64,000 nt of DNA, from NCBI RefSeq assembly GCF_000355905.1, contig NZ_APLF01000001.1:62001-126000 (forward strand). Direction: 5' to 3'. This DNA comes from Psychroflexus gondwanensis ACAM 44 (lineage in GTDB: Bacteria; Bacteroidota; Bacteroidia; Flavobacteriales; Flavobacteriaceae). Shown here piece by piece: positions 34,780-43,718 of the stretch. The notes below the pieces were generated by a model. That model did no database searches. It was not told where the DNA came from and worked only from the letters and a program-made list of their open reading frames with translations. The position numbers and the translations under genes were made by a program. Position 1 is the first letter of the stretch. Each line of letters starts with the position of its first letter.

Positions 34780-35580
34780 TTAAAATAAATCAACGGCGAC
34801 TTGTAAAGCACCATAATCTTGTAAATTGTTCCACATGGCAGTAGTTGCTACAGGAAGAGTATACTTGTCTAGGATCTTTAAATTTTTGGTATAAGATAGT
34901 CCAAAATTGTTGAAACCGGTTTCATCTCCATAAAAATGAGCATCACTTACAAATGAAAATGCAGCGCCTACATACACACTTAGATTCCAGTCTTTACCAT
35001 CGGCCACAATGTAGGAAGCTTCTAGGTAATTTGTGAAAGCATTGCGTAAGTCGCCATTGGAATTGATATAGGTATCCCGGCCTTGAACTATCGTACTCCA
35101 AGTAAACTGTAATGGGATTTGTTCTAATCTATGAGTTATAGAAACATCTATAAAGTGAGAGGTTTCAGCTCTGTCGTAGTTGAAAATTTGAGCCTCTGGA
35201 AAATCAGTGGAATTATTGATATTCCAAATAGCAAACGTCCAGTTGTTGTGCTCGTAAGACAGGTAGTAGTCAAATTCAGTAAAATTTCCTGCAAATCCTA
35301 CACCTCCCCAAAGTCCAGCTTTAAATTTTCCATTCTTGGATTGGTAATAAAAATTAGCGGCGGTCATAGCTTCATCTGTCACGCGATACCCTCGCCATAA
35401 GTGCATGTTTTTTACGGTTAAATTAAATTCAAATGGGCGATAGGAGTCTTTGCTTTCTTCGGTCTCCAAACTCTCTTTAGGTAAATTTGGAATTCTCCCA
35501 TAATCTCTTTGACCGTAAGACAAAGCGGTAGTGATTAGGACTATGAAAAGTCCTACTATTTTTATAAAATTAATCATCAT
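34780..35580 (-). CDS. Putative outer-membrane beta-barrel protein of the glycerol operon
   Basis: 266 residues. The signal peptide (GLFIVLITTALSYGQ) is followed by about 12 amphipathic strands rich in alternating aromatic residues (FEFNLTVKNMHLWRGY, WTFAIWNINNSTDF, WNLSVYVGAAFSFV) and an aromatic C-terminus (LQVAVDLF), as expected of an outer-membrane barrel. No named family is recognised. It is the last gene of the glpD-glpK-glpF run, 9 bases after glpF, which suggests it lets glycerol or a glycerol phosphoester through the outer membrane; this is inferred from position. Confidence 0.7.
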   Translation of the reverse strand: MMINFIKIVGLFIVLITTALSYGQRDYGRIPNLPKESLETEESKDSYRPFEFNLTVKNMHLWRGYRVTDEAMTAANFYYQSKNGKFKAGLWGGVGFAGNFTEFDYYLSYEHNNWTFAIWNINNSTDFPEAQIFNYDRAETSHFIDVSITHRLEQIPLQFTWSTIVQGRDTYINSNGDLRNAFTNYLEASYIVADGKDWNLSVYVGAAFSFVSDAHFYGDETGFNNFGLSYTKNLKILDKYTLPVATTAMWNNLQDYGALQVAVDLF

Positions 35581-35589
35581 AAGTAGTTT

Positions 35590-36321
35590 TTAGCTGAGCA
35601 TTAAATGGAGTAAAGTAGCTAGTGCTGCGCCTATAAATGGTCCTATAATGGGGATCCATGAATATGACCAGTTGCTATGAGTCTTTCCTTTAATAGGAAG
35701 GAGGAAGTGCATAATTCTTGGCCCTAAATCTCTTGCAGGGTTTATGGCATATCCTGTAAGCCCTCCTAAGGATAAACCGATGCTCCACACCACAAACGCA
35801 ATGGGAATAGCGCCAACAGCTCCAAGTCCTACGGGAACACCATTTTCACTTTGTATTTCTGCTCCAGTGATATAAAATACAGCGATGATGAGTACAAAAG
35901 TCCCAACAATTTCACTTAATAAATTCCTGAATGTATTCGAAATCGCTGGATCTGTACAAAAGATAGCCCGTTTACCTGCAGCATCATCTGAGGCATCGAA
36001 ATGATCTTTAAAAAGGGCATAAACCGTTCCAGAGCCTATCATTGCTCCAATAAGTTGAGCTAAAATATAGACAGGCACATCTTTCCAAGGAAAGCTTCCT
36101 TCAAGAGCTAAAGCTAAAGTTACTGCTGGGTTAATATGTGCTCCGCTATAAGGAGCAGCCACAAATACTCCTATAAAAACAGCTAAAGCCCATCCTGTGG
36201 TAATAACGATCCACCCAGAACCGCTGCTTTTGGTTTCTTTTAACACGCAACTAGCAACCACTCCTCCTCCAAGAAGAATAAGTATAGCTGTTCCCAATAT
36301 TTCTGCTATAAATGGTGTCAT
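35590..36321 (-). CDS. glpF: Glycerol facilitator (aquaglyceroporin)
   Basis: MIP-family channel of 243 residues with six membrane helices and both half-helix motifs: NPAVTLALALEG after SGAHI (residues about 64-75) and NPARDLGPR (about 200-208). The Asp after NPAR is the mark of glycerol-permeable members rather than water-only aquaporins. It starts 2 bases after the glpK stop and precedes the outer-membrane barrel gene. It carries glycerol across the inner membrane, where GlpK traps it. Confidence 0.95.
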   Translation of the reverse strand: MTPFIAEILGTAILILLGGGVVASCVLKETKSSGSGWIVITTGWALAVFIGVFVAAPYSGAHINPAVTLALALEGSFPWKDVPVYILAQLIGAMIGSGTVYALFKDHFDASDDAAGKRAIFCTDPAISNTFRNLLSEIVGTFVLIIAVFYITGAEIQSENGVPVGLGAVGAIPIAFVVWSIGLSLGGLTGYAINPARDLGPRIMHFLLPIKGKTHSNWSYSWIPIIGPFIGAALATLLHLMLS

Positions 36322-36323
36322 AA

Positions 36324-37820
36324 TTACTTAGATTTACTCCAAGATTGGAGGGCATTAATCGCTCTGTACCAACCTTTGATACCCTCTTGAATTTTATCTT
36401 GGTCTTTTGTCGGTTGAAATTTGACATCTTCTTTCCAAATAGACTGAATTTCTTCCATATCTTTCCAAAAACCAACCGCCAATCCCGCTAAATAAGCAGC
36501 CCCCAAAGCAGTGGTTTCAATAACTTTTGGTCTTACAGTAGTGGTGTTTAAAACATCAGATTGAAATTGCATCAACATGTCATTAACCGTGGCGCCACCA
36601 TCCACTCTTAATTCTTCTATATCGATTTCGGAATCGGCTTCCATTGCTTTTAAGATGTCCATCGTTTGGTAAGCTATGGCTTCTAAAGAAGCTCTTGCAA
36701 TATGGGCATCGGTGGTTCCTCTTGTAATTCCAAACATAGTACCTTTCGCCTCTTGATCCCAATATGGAGCACCAATACCAGCAAATGCAGGAAGAAAATA
36801 TACACCATCTGTAGATTCTACAGAAGTCGCTAAGCTTTCAATATCCCGGGATTTTTTTATGATTCCCAAACCATCTCTTAGCCATTGGACCACGGCACCT
36901 CCTATAAAAATGCTCCCTTCTAATGCATACTCAGTTTTACCATTAATTCTCCAAGCAACTGTAGTTAACAATTTATTTTTTGAAATAATAGGTTTATCAC
37001 CAATATTCATCAGCATAAAACAGCCTGTTCCATAGGTGCTTTTCACCATTCCTTTTTCTGTACACATTTGACCGAACAAGGCAGCCATTTGATCTCCAGC
37101 AATACCCGCAATAGGAATTTTGGAGGCAAATACTGTGGTTTTGGTATGCCCATAAACTTCACTTGAATCTTTAACTTCTGGCAGCATGCTTTTGGGGATG
37201 TCAAACAATTCCAAGAGATCATCATCCCAGTCCATAGTATGAATGTTAAAAAGCATGGTCCTAGAAGCGTTGGTAACGTCTGTTACATGCAGTTCTCCTT
37301 TGGTAAAGTTCCAAATTAACCAGGAATCCATTGTTCCAAGAATAAGATCACCAGCTTTCGCTTTTTCTCTTGCTCCCTCAACATTATCGAGAATCCATTT
37401 GATCTTAGTTCCTGAAAAATATGAATCTATGACAAGACCTGTTTTTTCTTGTATCATCTTTTCTTTACCGTCTGCTTTAAGCTGGTCACAATAGTCAGAA
37501 GTCCGTTTATCTTGCCAAACAATCGCGTTATAAATAGGATCTCCAGTGTGTTTATCCCATATGACAACTGTTTCTCTTTGGTTGGTGATTCCTATGGCGG
37601 CAATATTTTTACCGTTTAGTCCTTTTTTGGTTGTTGCTTCAGCAGCAACACCCGCTTGTTTAGACCAAATTTCTAAAGGGTCGTGTTCCACCCAGCCTGG
37701 TTTTGGAAAGTATTGAGTGAATTCTTTCTGAGCAACAGAATAGATTTCACCTTTCTTGTTAAACACAATTGCTCTTGAACTTGTTGTTCCTTGATCTAAG
37801 GCCAAAATGTACTTCTCCAT
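36324..37820 (-). CDS. glpK: Glycerol kinase
   Basis: FGGY kinase of 498 residues that phosphorylates glycerol to sn-glycerol 3-phosphate. The phosphate-binding [13 protein letters not shown] is at the N-terminus; [20 protein letters not shown] and the C-terminal [18 protein letters not shown] are all present. ATG at 37820 ([11 protein letters not shown]). It lies between glpD (57 bases upstream) and glpF (2 bases downstream). Confidence 0.97.
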   Translation of the reverse strand: MEKYILALDQGTTSSRAIVFNKKGEIYSVAQKEFTQYFPKPGWVEHDPLEIWSKQAGVAAEATTKKGLNGKNIAAIGITNQRETVVIWDKHTGDPIYNAIVWQDKRTSDYCDQLKADGKEKMIQEKTGLVIDSYFSGTKIKWILDNVEGAREKAKAGDLILGTMDSWLIWNFTKGELHVTDVTNASRTMLFNIHTMDWDDDLLELFDIPKSMLPEVKDSSEVYGHTKTTVFASKIPIAGIAGDQMAALFGQMCTEKGMVKSTYGTGCFMLMNIGDKPIISKNKLLTTVAWRINGKTEYALEGSIFIGGAVVQWLRDGLGIIKKSRDIESLATSVESTDGVYFLPAFAGIGAPYWDQEAKGTMFGITRGTTDAHIARASLEAIAYQTMDILKAMEADSEIDIEELRVDGGATVNDMLMQFQSDVLNTTTVRPKVIETTALGAAYLAGLAVGFWKDMEEIQSIWKEDVKFQPTKDQDKIQEGIKGWYRAINALQSWSKSK

Positions 37821-37877
37821 AGAATTAAATGTTTTAGGGTTATTGATTAAGGTTGGTATTTTAGATTTGCTAAAAGA

Positions 37878-39455
37878 TTACATGATGTATCCTTTAGCGA
37901 GTTGAGTATAGTCTTCAACTTGATTGGATATCCACTGCTTATCTTTATTGAGCTCTTTTGCTAAAATTTCTGCAACTTTAGGAGCCATTTCAATAGATCG
38001 CTTAGCGTCTAGAAATAAAACTCTTACTCTTCTTGCTAAGACATCTTCTACAGTTCTGGCCATTTCATGCCTTGCCGCCCATAAAACTTCCACATTTAGA
38101 AACTCTAGGTCGGGGTGAATCTTTTTACCTAGGCTAGGGTCTTCTAGTATTAAGGTTTTAAGGTGGACTTGATCGGTACCATAAACATAAAGGTGATTTC
38201 CTCTTTCCTTAGTTTCCATAGCGCCATGAATCAAAAGATGCTCTGTTACACATTCCTTCTCGGGAAGCTTATTCAAAGCGATGACTTTATCGAGTGTATC
38301 TTCTGCCATTTTTCTGTAGGTCGTCCATTTACCCCCCGTAATGGATACGAGTCCAGTATCTGAAACTAGGATTTTATGCCCCCTAGAAATCTCCTTAGAT
38401 TTTCCGTCATCATCTTCAGGTGCTGCAAGTGGTCTAAGACCGGCATATATACTTTTCACATCTGCTCGTGTCGCTTTCTTATCTATAAAACGGTTGAAGG
38501 TTTCAAGGATAAAATCAACTTCTTTTTCTGTCGCATTAGGCTCTGTGGTGTGAGAATCTACCATTTCGTCTGTAGTACCCACAATCACTTTGTCATGCCA
38601 AGGAACTGCAAAGAGAACTCTCCCGTCATCTGTTTTTGGTATCATTATAGCATCTTCTCCAGGAAGGAACTCTTTATCAAAAACTAAATGTACTCCTTGG
38701 CTAGGTTGTATTCTATTTTTGGAGCCTGGTTTGTCCATTTGCAAAATATCATCTGCAAATACTCCTGTGGCATTGATAATAGCTTTCCCTTTAAAGGTAT
38801 GTTCCTCTTTAGTTTCTTGATCGATGGCTATAACACCAGATACTTTATTATTTGAGTCTTTCGTTAAATTATTGACTTTGAAATAATTGAGTAATGAGCC
38901 TCCTTTTTCAATGGCAGTCTGTGCAATATTTACGGCGAGTCTAGAATCGTCAAATTGACCATCTTGATAACTAACACTCCCTCTCAATTTATCTCTTTTA
39001 ATTGTTTTTAACTTACGAATAGTTTCACTTTTACTCACATGCTTGGAAGCGCCTAAACTTAATTTACCAGCAAGAAAGTCGTAAGCTTTTAAGCCTAAGG
39101 TATAATAAGGACCTTCCCACCAAGTGTAGTTTGGAATTAAAAAGGTTTGATTTTTAACTAGGTGAGGCGCATTTTGCTCTAGTAAACCTCTTTCTTTTAG
39201 GGCTTCTTTAACCAAAGAAAAATTGGCTTGTGCAAGATAGCGTACACCACCATGGACAAGCTTAGTACTTCTGCTTGACGTTCCTTTGGCATAATCCAAC
39301 TGTTCAAGAAGAAGAGTTTTATAACCTCTAGTGACGCTATCTAAAGCGATCCCAAGACCAGTGGATCCTCCCCCTATGATAATAACATCCCACTCCTTTA
39401 CTTTTTTTGCGTTTTTAATGAGGTGTTTTCTGTCGAAAAGTTGTTGTTTTATCAT
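37878..39455 (-). CDS. glpD: Aerobic glycerol-3-phosphate dehydrogenase
   Basis: FAD enzyme of 525 residues that oxidises glycerol 3-phosphate to dihydroxyacetone phosphate at the inner membrane and feeds electrons to quinone. The dinucleotide fold DVIIIGGGSTGLGIALD is near residue 25. RSTKLVHGGVRYLAQ, the GlpD signature VHGGxRYL, and the C-terminal DAO_C helical domain (VLWAARHEMARTVEDVLARRVR) are intact. It is the first gene of the operon. A promoter and repeated operator-like elements lie in the 192-base region shared with the divergent DeoR-type regulator. Confidence 0.96.
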   Translation of the reverse strand: MIKQQLFDRKHLIKNAKKVKEWDVIIIGGGSTGLGIALDSVTRGYKTLLLEQLDYAKGTSSRSTKLVHGGVRYLAQANFSLVKEALKERGLLEQNAPHLVKNQTFLIPNYTWWEGPYYTLGLKAYDFLAGKLSLGASKHVSKSETIRKLKTIKRDKLRGSVSYQDGQFDDSRLAVNIAQTAIEKGGSLLNYFKVNNLTKDSNNKVSGVIAIDQETKEEHTFKGKAIINATGVFADDILQMDKPGSKNRIQPSQGVHLVFDKEFLPGEDAIMIPKTDDGRVLFAVPWHDKVIVGTTDEMVDSHTTEPNATEKEVDFILETFNRFIDKKATRADVKSIYAGLRPLAAPEDDDGKSKEISRGHKILVSDTGLVSITGGKWTTYRKMAEDTLDKVIALNKLPEKECVTEHLLIHGAMETKERGNHLYVYGTDQVHLKTLILEDPSLGKKIHPDLEFLNVEVLWAARHEMARTVEDVLARRVRVLFLDAKRSIEMAPKVAEILAKELNKDKQWISNQVEDYTQLAKGYIM

Positions 39456-39477
39456 TTTTTTTATTTCTAATACAAAC

Positions 39478-39550
39478 CAAATATAATAAAAATATAATAA
39501 AACGAAAGCATAAGTATAAAAAATAAGTATAAAACGAAACTTAATGAAAC
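39478..39550. promoter_or_regulatory. glpD promoter and candidate regulator-binding repeats
   Basis: The minus strand has TATATTTG at 39478-39485 (TAnnTTTG -7 box of glpD). Further upstream of glpD the 10-mer TAAAACGAAA occurs twice in direct orientation at 39498-39507 and 39530-39539, exactly 32 bases (three helical turns) apart, with a related TTAATGAAAC at 39541-39550. ATAAGTATAAAA-like repeats lie between. These are good candidates for binding by the adjacent DeoR-type regulator. Confidence 0.5.
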
Positions 39551-39624
39551 TATATTGGTGATAATACTGTAAGGGATTAAGCTATAAATACAAGCCTAGC
39601 GGGCATTAGTGTTTTAATATCCTT

Positions 39625-39632
39625 TATATTTG
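39625..39632 (+). promoter_or_regulatory. Candidate -7 box of the DeoR-type regulator gene
   Basis: TATATTTG matches TAnnTTTG and ends 15 bases before the ATG at 39648. The transcript leader would be about 9 bases. Confidence 0.4.
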
Positions 39633-39647
39633 TAATTTCCAAGTGAA

Positions 39648-40406
39648 ATGCAAATGAAACGACATCAAGCTATTTTAGATTTATTACAGAAGGAAGGTTA
39701 TGTGGGTGTTTCCCAACTTTGTGAAATGTTCAATGTATCCGCCGTAACGATAAGAAAGGATCTGAAACTGCTTGAAAACAAAGGCCTTCTTTTTAGGACT
39801 CACGGTGGCGCTACTTTCGAAAATCCATACATTAATGATAGGAACGTAAGTGAAAAGGAAAAAATCCATATTAAAGAAAAAAATGCAATAGCAGAGGCTG
39901 CAGTAAAATTGATCAAGCCAGAGGACTCTATCATGATAGGATCTGGGACTACCATGCAATCCTTGGCTAAAGCTATAAATATTGAGGGCAATCTCAATGT
40001 AACCACCTCTTCACTTAATGTTTCGCTAGAACTCACCAAGTCTCCTTATTACGATATCCTTCAGTTGGGAGGAAATGTAAGGCATAGCTCTTCATCGGTG
40101 ACCGGTCATTTTTCTCAGGCGATCTTGGAAAATATTTCCTGCAACCTTTTATTTCTTGGGGTAGACGGTATCGATATAAATTATGGGTGTACTACTACAA
40201 ACCTAGGCGAAGCGATGCTGAATAAGACGATGATTGAGTCGGCTCAAAAAATTATTATTCTGGCAGACTCCTCTAAATTCAACCGAAAGGGCTTTGGAAA
40301 AATTTGTGGTATCTCTGAAATTCATCACATTATCACCGATTCTGGAATCAGTAGCACCTTGGCTCAAGAACTCAGAGACCTTGGCATCCAATTGACTTTG
40401 GTATAA
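39648..40406 (+). CDS. glpR: DeoR family transcriptional regulator, probable glycerol-3-phosphate repressor
   Basis: 252 residues. The N-terminal DeoR helix-turn-helix (HQAILDLLQKEGYVGVSQLCEMFNVSAVTIRKDLKLLENKGLLFRTHGGA, residues 5-54 or so) is followed by a DeoRC sugar-phosphate sensor domain (IMIGSGTTMQSLAKAI, ILADSSKFNRKGFGKI). E. coli GlpR has the same layout and senses glycerol 3-phosphate. Its divergent placement next to glpD supports control of the glp operon. ATG at 39648; a second ATG two codons on is also possible. The symbol is assigned by context and architecture, not by effector evidence. Confidence 0.82.
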   Translation: MQMKRHQAILDLLQKEGYVGVSQLCEMFNVSAVTIRKDLKLLENKGLLFRTHGGATFENPYINDRNVSEKEKIHIKEKNAIAEAAVKLIKPEDSIMIGSGTTMQSLAKAINIEGNLNVTTSSLNVSLELTKSPYYDILQLGGNVRHSSSSVTGHFSQAILENISCNLLFLGVDGIDINYGCTTTNLGEAMLNKTMIESAQKIIILADSSKFNRKGFGKICGISEIHHIITDSGISSTLAQELRDLGIQLTLV

Positions 40407-40559
40407 AGTCTTCAGAAGAACAGCTGAATGGGCAAAGGTTGAAATTAGTTTTTCAGCCTTAAGCTCATTAACTTTAGTATAAAATAAACGATTTCTAAAT
40501 TCAGAATAAACCCTTCAAAATCTTATTTATACCCTTCTAGATATGAAATTGATTTTAAG

Positions 40560-40567
40560 TAAATTTG
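40560..40567 (+). promoter_or_regulatory. Candidate -7 box of glnS
   Basis: TAAATTTG matches TAnnTTTG, 17 bases before the ATG at 40585. No TTG is seen at 17-23 bases upstream, so support is partial. Confidence 0.35.
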
Positions 40568-40584
40568 CGATCTAATTTTTAATT

Positions 40585-42258
40585 ATGTCTGAAGAAAAAA
40601 AATCGTTGAACTTCATCGAGCAGATTATTGAAGAAGATTTGAAAACCGACTATAAAGTAAGTGATCTTAAATTCCGGTTTCCTCCGGAACCTAACGGGTT
40701 TTTGCATATAGGTCATGCTTCATCAATTTGTTTAAACTTTGGTTTGGGCTTAAAGTATAATGCGCCTGTCAACTTAAGATTTGATGATACCAATCCTATC
40801 AAAGAGGAAACGGTTTACGTAGAGTCTATTAAGTCTGATGTTAAATGGCTTGGTTTTGAATGGGCAGAGGAATGTTATGCTTCAGACTATTTTCAGAAAT
40901 TGTACGACTGGGCGGTCGAGTTAATTAAAGCGGGTGATGCTTATGTGGACAGCCAATCGTCTGAAGATATTGCGACTCAAAAAGGAACTCCAACTCAGCC
41001 AGGAACAGCCAGTCCGTATAGACAGCGTTCTGTAGAAGAAAATTTAGAGCTTTTTGAAGCTATGAAAAATGGAGAAACCCCCGAAAAAGCGCATGTAATT
41101 CGAGCTAAAATTGATATGGCTTCTCCCAATATGATTATGCGTGACCCTGTGATGTACCGCTGTTTACACAAGGCACATCACCGTACAGGAGATGATTGGA
41201 AGATTTACCCTATGTACGATTGGGCTCATGGGGAATCGGATTTTATAGAATCTATTTCTCATTCTTTTTGTACCCTAGAATTTTTACCTCACCGTGAGCT
41301 TTACAATTGGTTCATCGATCGCGTAAGTCAACCCGGTGAGCTTGTCCCAAAACAAAGAGAGTTTGCAAGACGAAACTTAAGCCATACCGTGGTTAGTAAA
41401 CGAAAGTTAGCGCAACTGGTAGAGCAAAACATCGTTAATTCTTGGGATGATCCTAGGATGCCAACTATTTCGGGCTTGCGACGACGAGGCTACACACCAG
41501 AATCTATTCGCAATTTTGCTGAGAGTATAGGGATAGGTAAGCGAGAAAATATGATAGATGTAGCGCATCTTGAATTTTGTGTGAGAGATGATCTCAACAA
41601 AAAAGCACCACGAGTAATGGGTGTGATGGATCCTTTGAAATTGATTATTACTAACTATCCAGAAGGAAAAGAAGAGTGGCTTGTTGCAGAAAACAACCAA
41701 GAAGATGAGTCTGCTGGAGAACGTGAAGTTCCTTTTTCTAGAGAACTATATATTGAACAAGAAGACTTTAAAGAGGAAGCTAACCGTAAGTTTTTCCGAT
41801 TGAAATTAGGCAAAGAGGTACGTTTGAAAAACGCTTTTATCATCAAAGCTCAAGAGGTAGTGAAAGATGAAAATGGAACTATTTTGGAGGTGCATTGTAC
41901 CTATGATCCAGACACAAAAAGCGGGAGCGGCACAGAGGCTTCTCAACGAAAAGTGAAAGGAACTCTGCACTGGGTGTCTATTCCTCATGCCAAAGAAGTA
42001 GAGGTAAGACTTTACGATAGATTGTTCTCTGTGGAAGATCCTATGGCAGATAAAGACAAAGACTTTTTAGATTTTGTGAATCCTGATTCTTTACAGGTCA
42101 GCAAAGCTTATGTAGAGCCCAGCTTAAAGTCTGCAAAAGTGGAAGACAAATTCCAATTTCAGCGCATAGGATATTTCTGTGTGGACAGAGAGTCTACAGA
42201 AGATAAGCTGGTTTTTAATAGAACGGTGACGTTGAGGGATAGCTGGAAGAATAATTAA
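40585..42258 (+). CDS. glnS: Glutamine--tRNA ligase
   Basis: Class I aminoacyl-tRNA synthetase, 557 residues. FPPEPNGFLHIGHA carries the HIGH motif (about residue 35-45) and VVSKRKLAQLV is the KMSKS equivalent (about 270). The GlnRS-specific CTLEFLPHRELYNWF and the C-terminal anticodon-binding beta-barrels (VRLKNAFIIKAQEVVKDENG) are present. The C-terminal 'YqeY' extension of some GlnRS is absent. With its own enzyme for Gln-tRNA, the cell need not rely on the amidotransferase route for this tRNA. A strong terminator follows at once. Confidence 0.97.
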   Translation: MSEEKKSLNFIEQIIEEDLKTDYKVSDLKFRFPPEPNGFLHIGHASSICLNFGLGLKYNAPVNLRFDDTNPIKEETVYVESIKSDVKWLGFEWAEECYASDYFQKLYDWAVELIKAGDAYVDSQSSEDIATQKGTPTQPGTASPYRQRSVEENLELFEAMKNGETPEKAHVIRAKIDMASPNMIMRDPVMYRCLHKAHHRTGDDWKIYPMYDWAHGESDFIESISHSFCTLEFLPHRELYNWFIDRVSQPGELVPKQREFARRNLSHTVVSKRKLAQLVEQNIVNSWDDPRMPTISGLRRRGYTPESIRNFAESIGIGKRENMIDVAHLEFCVRDDLNKKAPRVMGVMDPLKLIITNYPEGKEEWLVAENNQEDESAGEREVPFSRELYIEQEDFKEEANRKFFRLKLGKEVRLKNAFIIKAQEVVKDENGTILEVHCTYDPDTKSGSGTEASQRKVKGTLHWVSIPHAKEVEVRLYDRLFSVEDPMADKDKDFLDFVNPDSLQVSKAYVEPSLKSAKVEDKFQFQRIGYFCVDRESTEDKLVFNRTVTLRDSWKNN

Positions 42259-42261
42259 AAA

Positions 42262-42289
42262 AAAGCGAGATTTTCATCTCGCTTTTTTT
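42262..42289 (+). terminator. Intrinsic terminator of glnS
   Basis: Stem GCGAGAT (42265-42271) / ATCTCGC (42276-42282) is flanked by A-run and seven T, so it could work in both directions. It begins just after the glnS stop. The remaining gap to 42481 has no gene or clear element. Confidence 0.88.
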
Positions 42290-42481
42290 AACCGAATTTC
42301 CATCAGCAAAATCTTTTAAAACAGTTAAGTGTATCGTTATAAAACTAACTGTATGCATCTAATAGGGAGTTTTTATTTAAGAATCCCATATCCCATAGTG
42401 TTGTTAATAAGTTTGAAGGCCCTTAAACTCCCGAAGCATTGAGACAAGGTGATAAATTTATAATTTTCAAACAAATTATTT

Positions 42482-42895
42482 TTATGTGCTTGCTAAATAT
42501 TCTTTAGCCGTTAAAACGGGTAATTTTGAATTTTTAAAATCTTTTTTATTCCTGGTAATAATGATGTCAATATCATTTTCTATAGCTGAATAGTATTGAA
42601 GCCCATCTTCAAAGTCAGGAAAATTCTCATCGCTTAGAGCTAGTTCCGTTATCTTATCATCCAAAACCAAAAGCTCTACGAGGACTTTAAATTTTCTTAA
42701 AATCTCTCTTGATTCTTTCGAAGATTTCAATTTTGTAAGTATGTAATTTGTATTGGCAAAAGTTAATGATGAAATGCACAAGTTTAATTCTTTCTTATCT
42801 GCCTTCGAAAATAAATGGGCAGCATCTTCATAAAACTCTTTCCTCTTGGAAAGCAAATCTATGACGATGTTAGTGTCGATTAGCAGCCTTTTCAT
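42482..42895 (-). CDS. PIN-domain toxin (VapC-like ribonuclease)
   Basis: 137 residues, the size of VapC-type toxins. Acidic residues expected to bind Mg2+ are seen at Asp7 (LLIDTNIVIDLL), Asp94/Glu96/Asp97 (FPDFEDGLQ) and Asp119 (ITRNKKDF). The first ATG overlaps the last 4 bases of the upstream gene (42892-43134), so the two are translationally coupled, as in type II toxin-antitoxin operons. The target RNA is unknown. It might also act as a stand-alone nuclease, but the gene pair argues for toxin-antitoxin. Confidence 0.82.
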   Translation of the reverse strand: MKRLLIDTNIVIDLLSKRKEFYEDAAHLFSKADKKELNLCISSLTFANTNYILTKLKSSKESREILRKFKVLVELLVLDDKITELALSDENFPDFEDGLQYYSAIENDIDIIITRNKKDFKNSKLPVLTAKEYLAST

Positions 42896-43134
42896 TTGTA
42901 TTTATCCATCAAAAAGCTAGTATACTCTTGTTTTTCGTCAAAATCATCAGGTATGGATATAACACCACTAAGGCTTTTTACAAGTGGAGTAATTTCACTT
43001 TCTTTTCTTTCTTCAGTTATAGAATTTAAATAGGATTCAATTAATTTGGAAAGGCTGGTTTTATTTGATTTTGCATAACGTTTTGCCGTTTCAATGATAT
43101 TCTCATTAAGACTTAATGTGAGTTTTTTATCCAT
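42892..43134 (-). CDS. Antitoxin of the PIN-domain toxin (ribbon-helix-helix/DUF6364-like)
   Basis: 80 residues. The N-terminal half MDKKLTLSLNENIIETAKRYAKSNKTSLSKLIESYL fits a ribbon-helix-helix DNA-binding fold (one strand, two helices) of the DUF6364 type. The C-terminal acidic tail (SIPDDFDEKQEYTSFLMDKY) is suited to occupy the toxin's active site. It is upstream of and overlapping the toxin gene, so it probably represses its own promoter. The family name is given with moderate certainty. Confidence 0.75.
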   Translation of the reverse strand: MDKKLTLSLNENIIETAKRYAKSNKTSLSKLIESYLNSITEERKESEITPLVKSLSGVISIPDDFDEKQEYTSFLMDKYK

Positions 43135-43196
43135 GATTATAAATTTACGTACAAATATAATATTTAATTACGTAAGATATTGATTTAATATCTCTG

Positions 43197-43592
43197 TCAA
43201 TCAGTCACTTTAATATAAAATTCAAGAGTTTTACTTTCAAAAATTTGATTTCCACCTCCATCTGTTGGAGCGATGATTTCAACATAATCTTCGCCCACAA
43301 AGCCTCGACGAGGTTGGTATCTAAAGATAATTTCTCCAGTATCGGGATTTCGGTCTAGTTCACTTATCGTGTAATGCTGACCCCGAATTTGGAAAACAGC
43401 ACTTCTGTTGTCCGCAAAATTGCCTAAGCTCGTTTCTGCGACACTATCACCAGAACTCCCTATATTGATTTCAAATAAAGTGATTGGTTCCTCAGGAAAT
43501 GGATAATAAAAACCGTCATCATCGTTATTCCATAAATGCTCACAGGAGATTAAACTTAGACTAACAATTAAAAGGAGGACTATTTTTTTCAT
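43197..43592 (-). CDS. Small hypothetical lipoprotein
   Basis: 131 residues from ATG at 43592 (MKKIVLLLIVSLSLISC, lipobox LISC). A longer reading starts 12 codons earlier but would put a charged stretch before the signal, so it is rejected. The mature part is short, beta-rich (EEPITLFEINIGSSGDSV, YQPRRGFVGEDYVEII) and ends KTLEFYIKVTD, reminiscent of an immunoglobulin-like or cadherin-like domain, but no family is recognised. It lies alone between the toxin-antitoxin pair and pirin, all on the minus strand. Function unknown. Confidence 0.65.
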   Translation of the reverse strand: MKKIVLLLIVSLSLISCEHLWNNDDDGFYYPFPEEPITLFEINIGSSGDSVAETSLGNFADNRSAVFQIRGQHYTISELDRNPDTGEIIFRYQPRRGFVGEDYVEIIAPTDGGGNQIFESKTLEFYIKVTD

Positions 43593-43718
43593 AATAAATG
43601 CTTCAATTTCTCGACACCTTGATATCAAGATGCTTGTTTATCTCTCCATTGGAGAGCATGCTTTTTGCCAGTCGGGCTTGGTCAGAGCTGCTAGTTAAGG
43701 CAGTTCTGAGTCTGTTTC

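Noticed and set aside
38376-38687. 103-codon plus-strand frame
   Set aside because: Entirely within glpD on the opposite strand; composition follows the complement of glpD codons.
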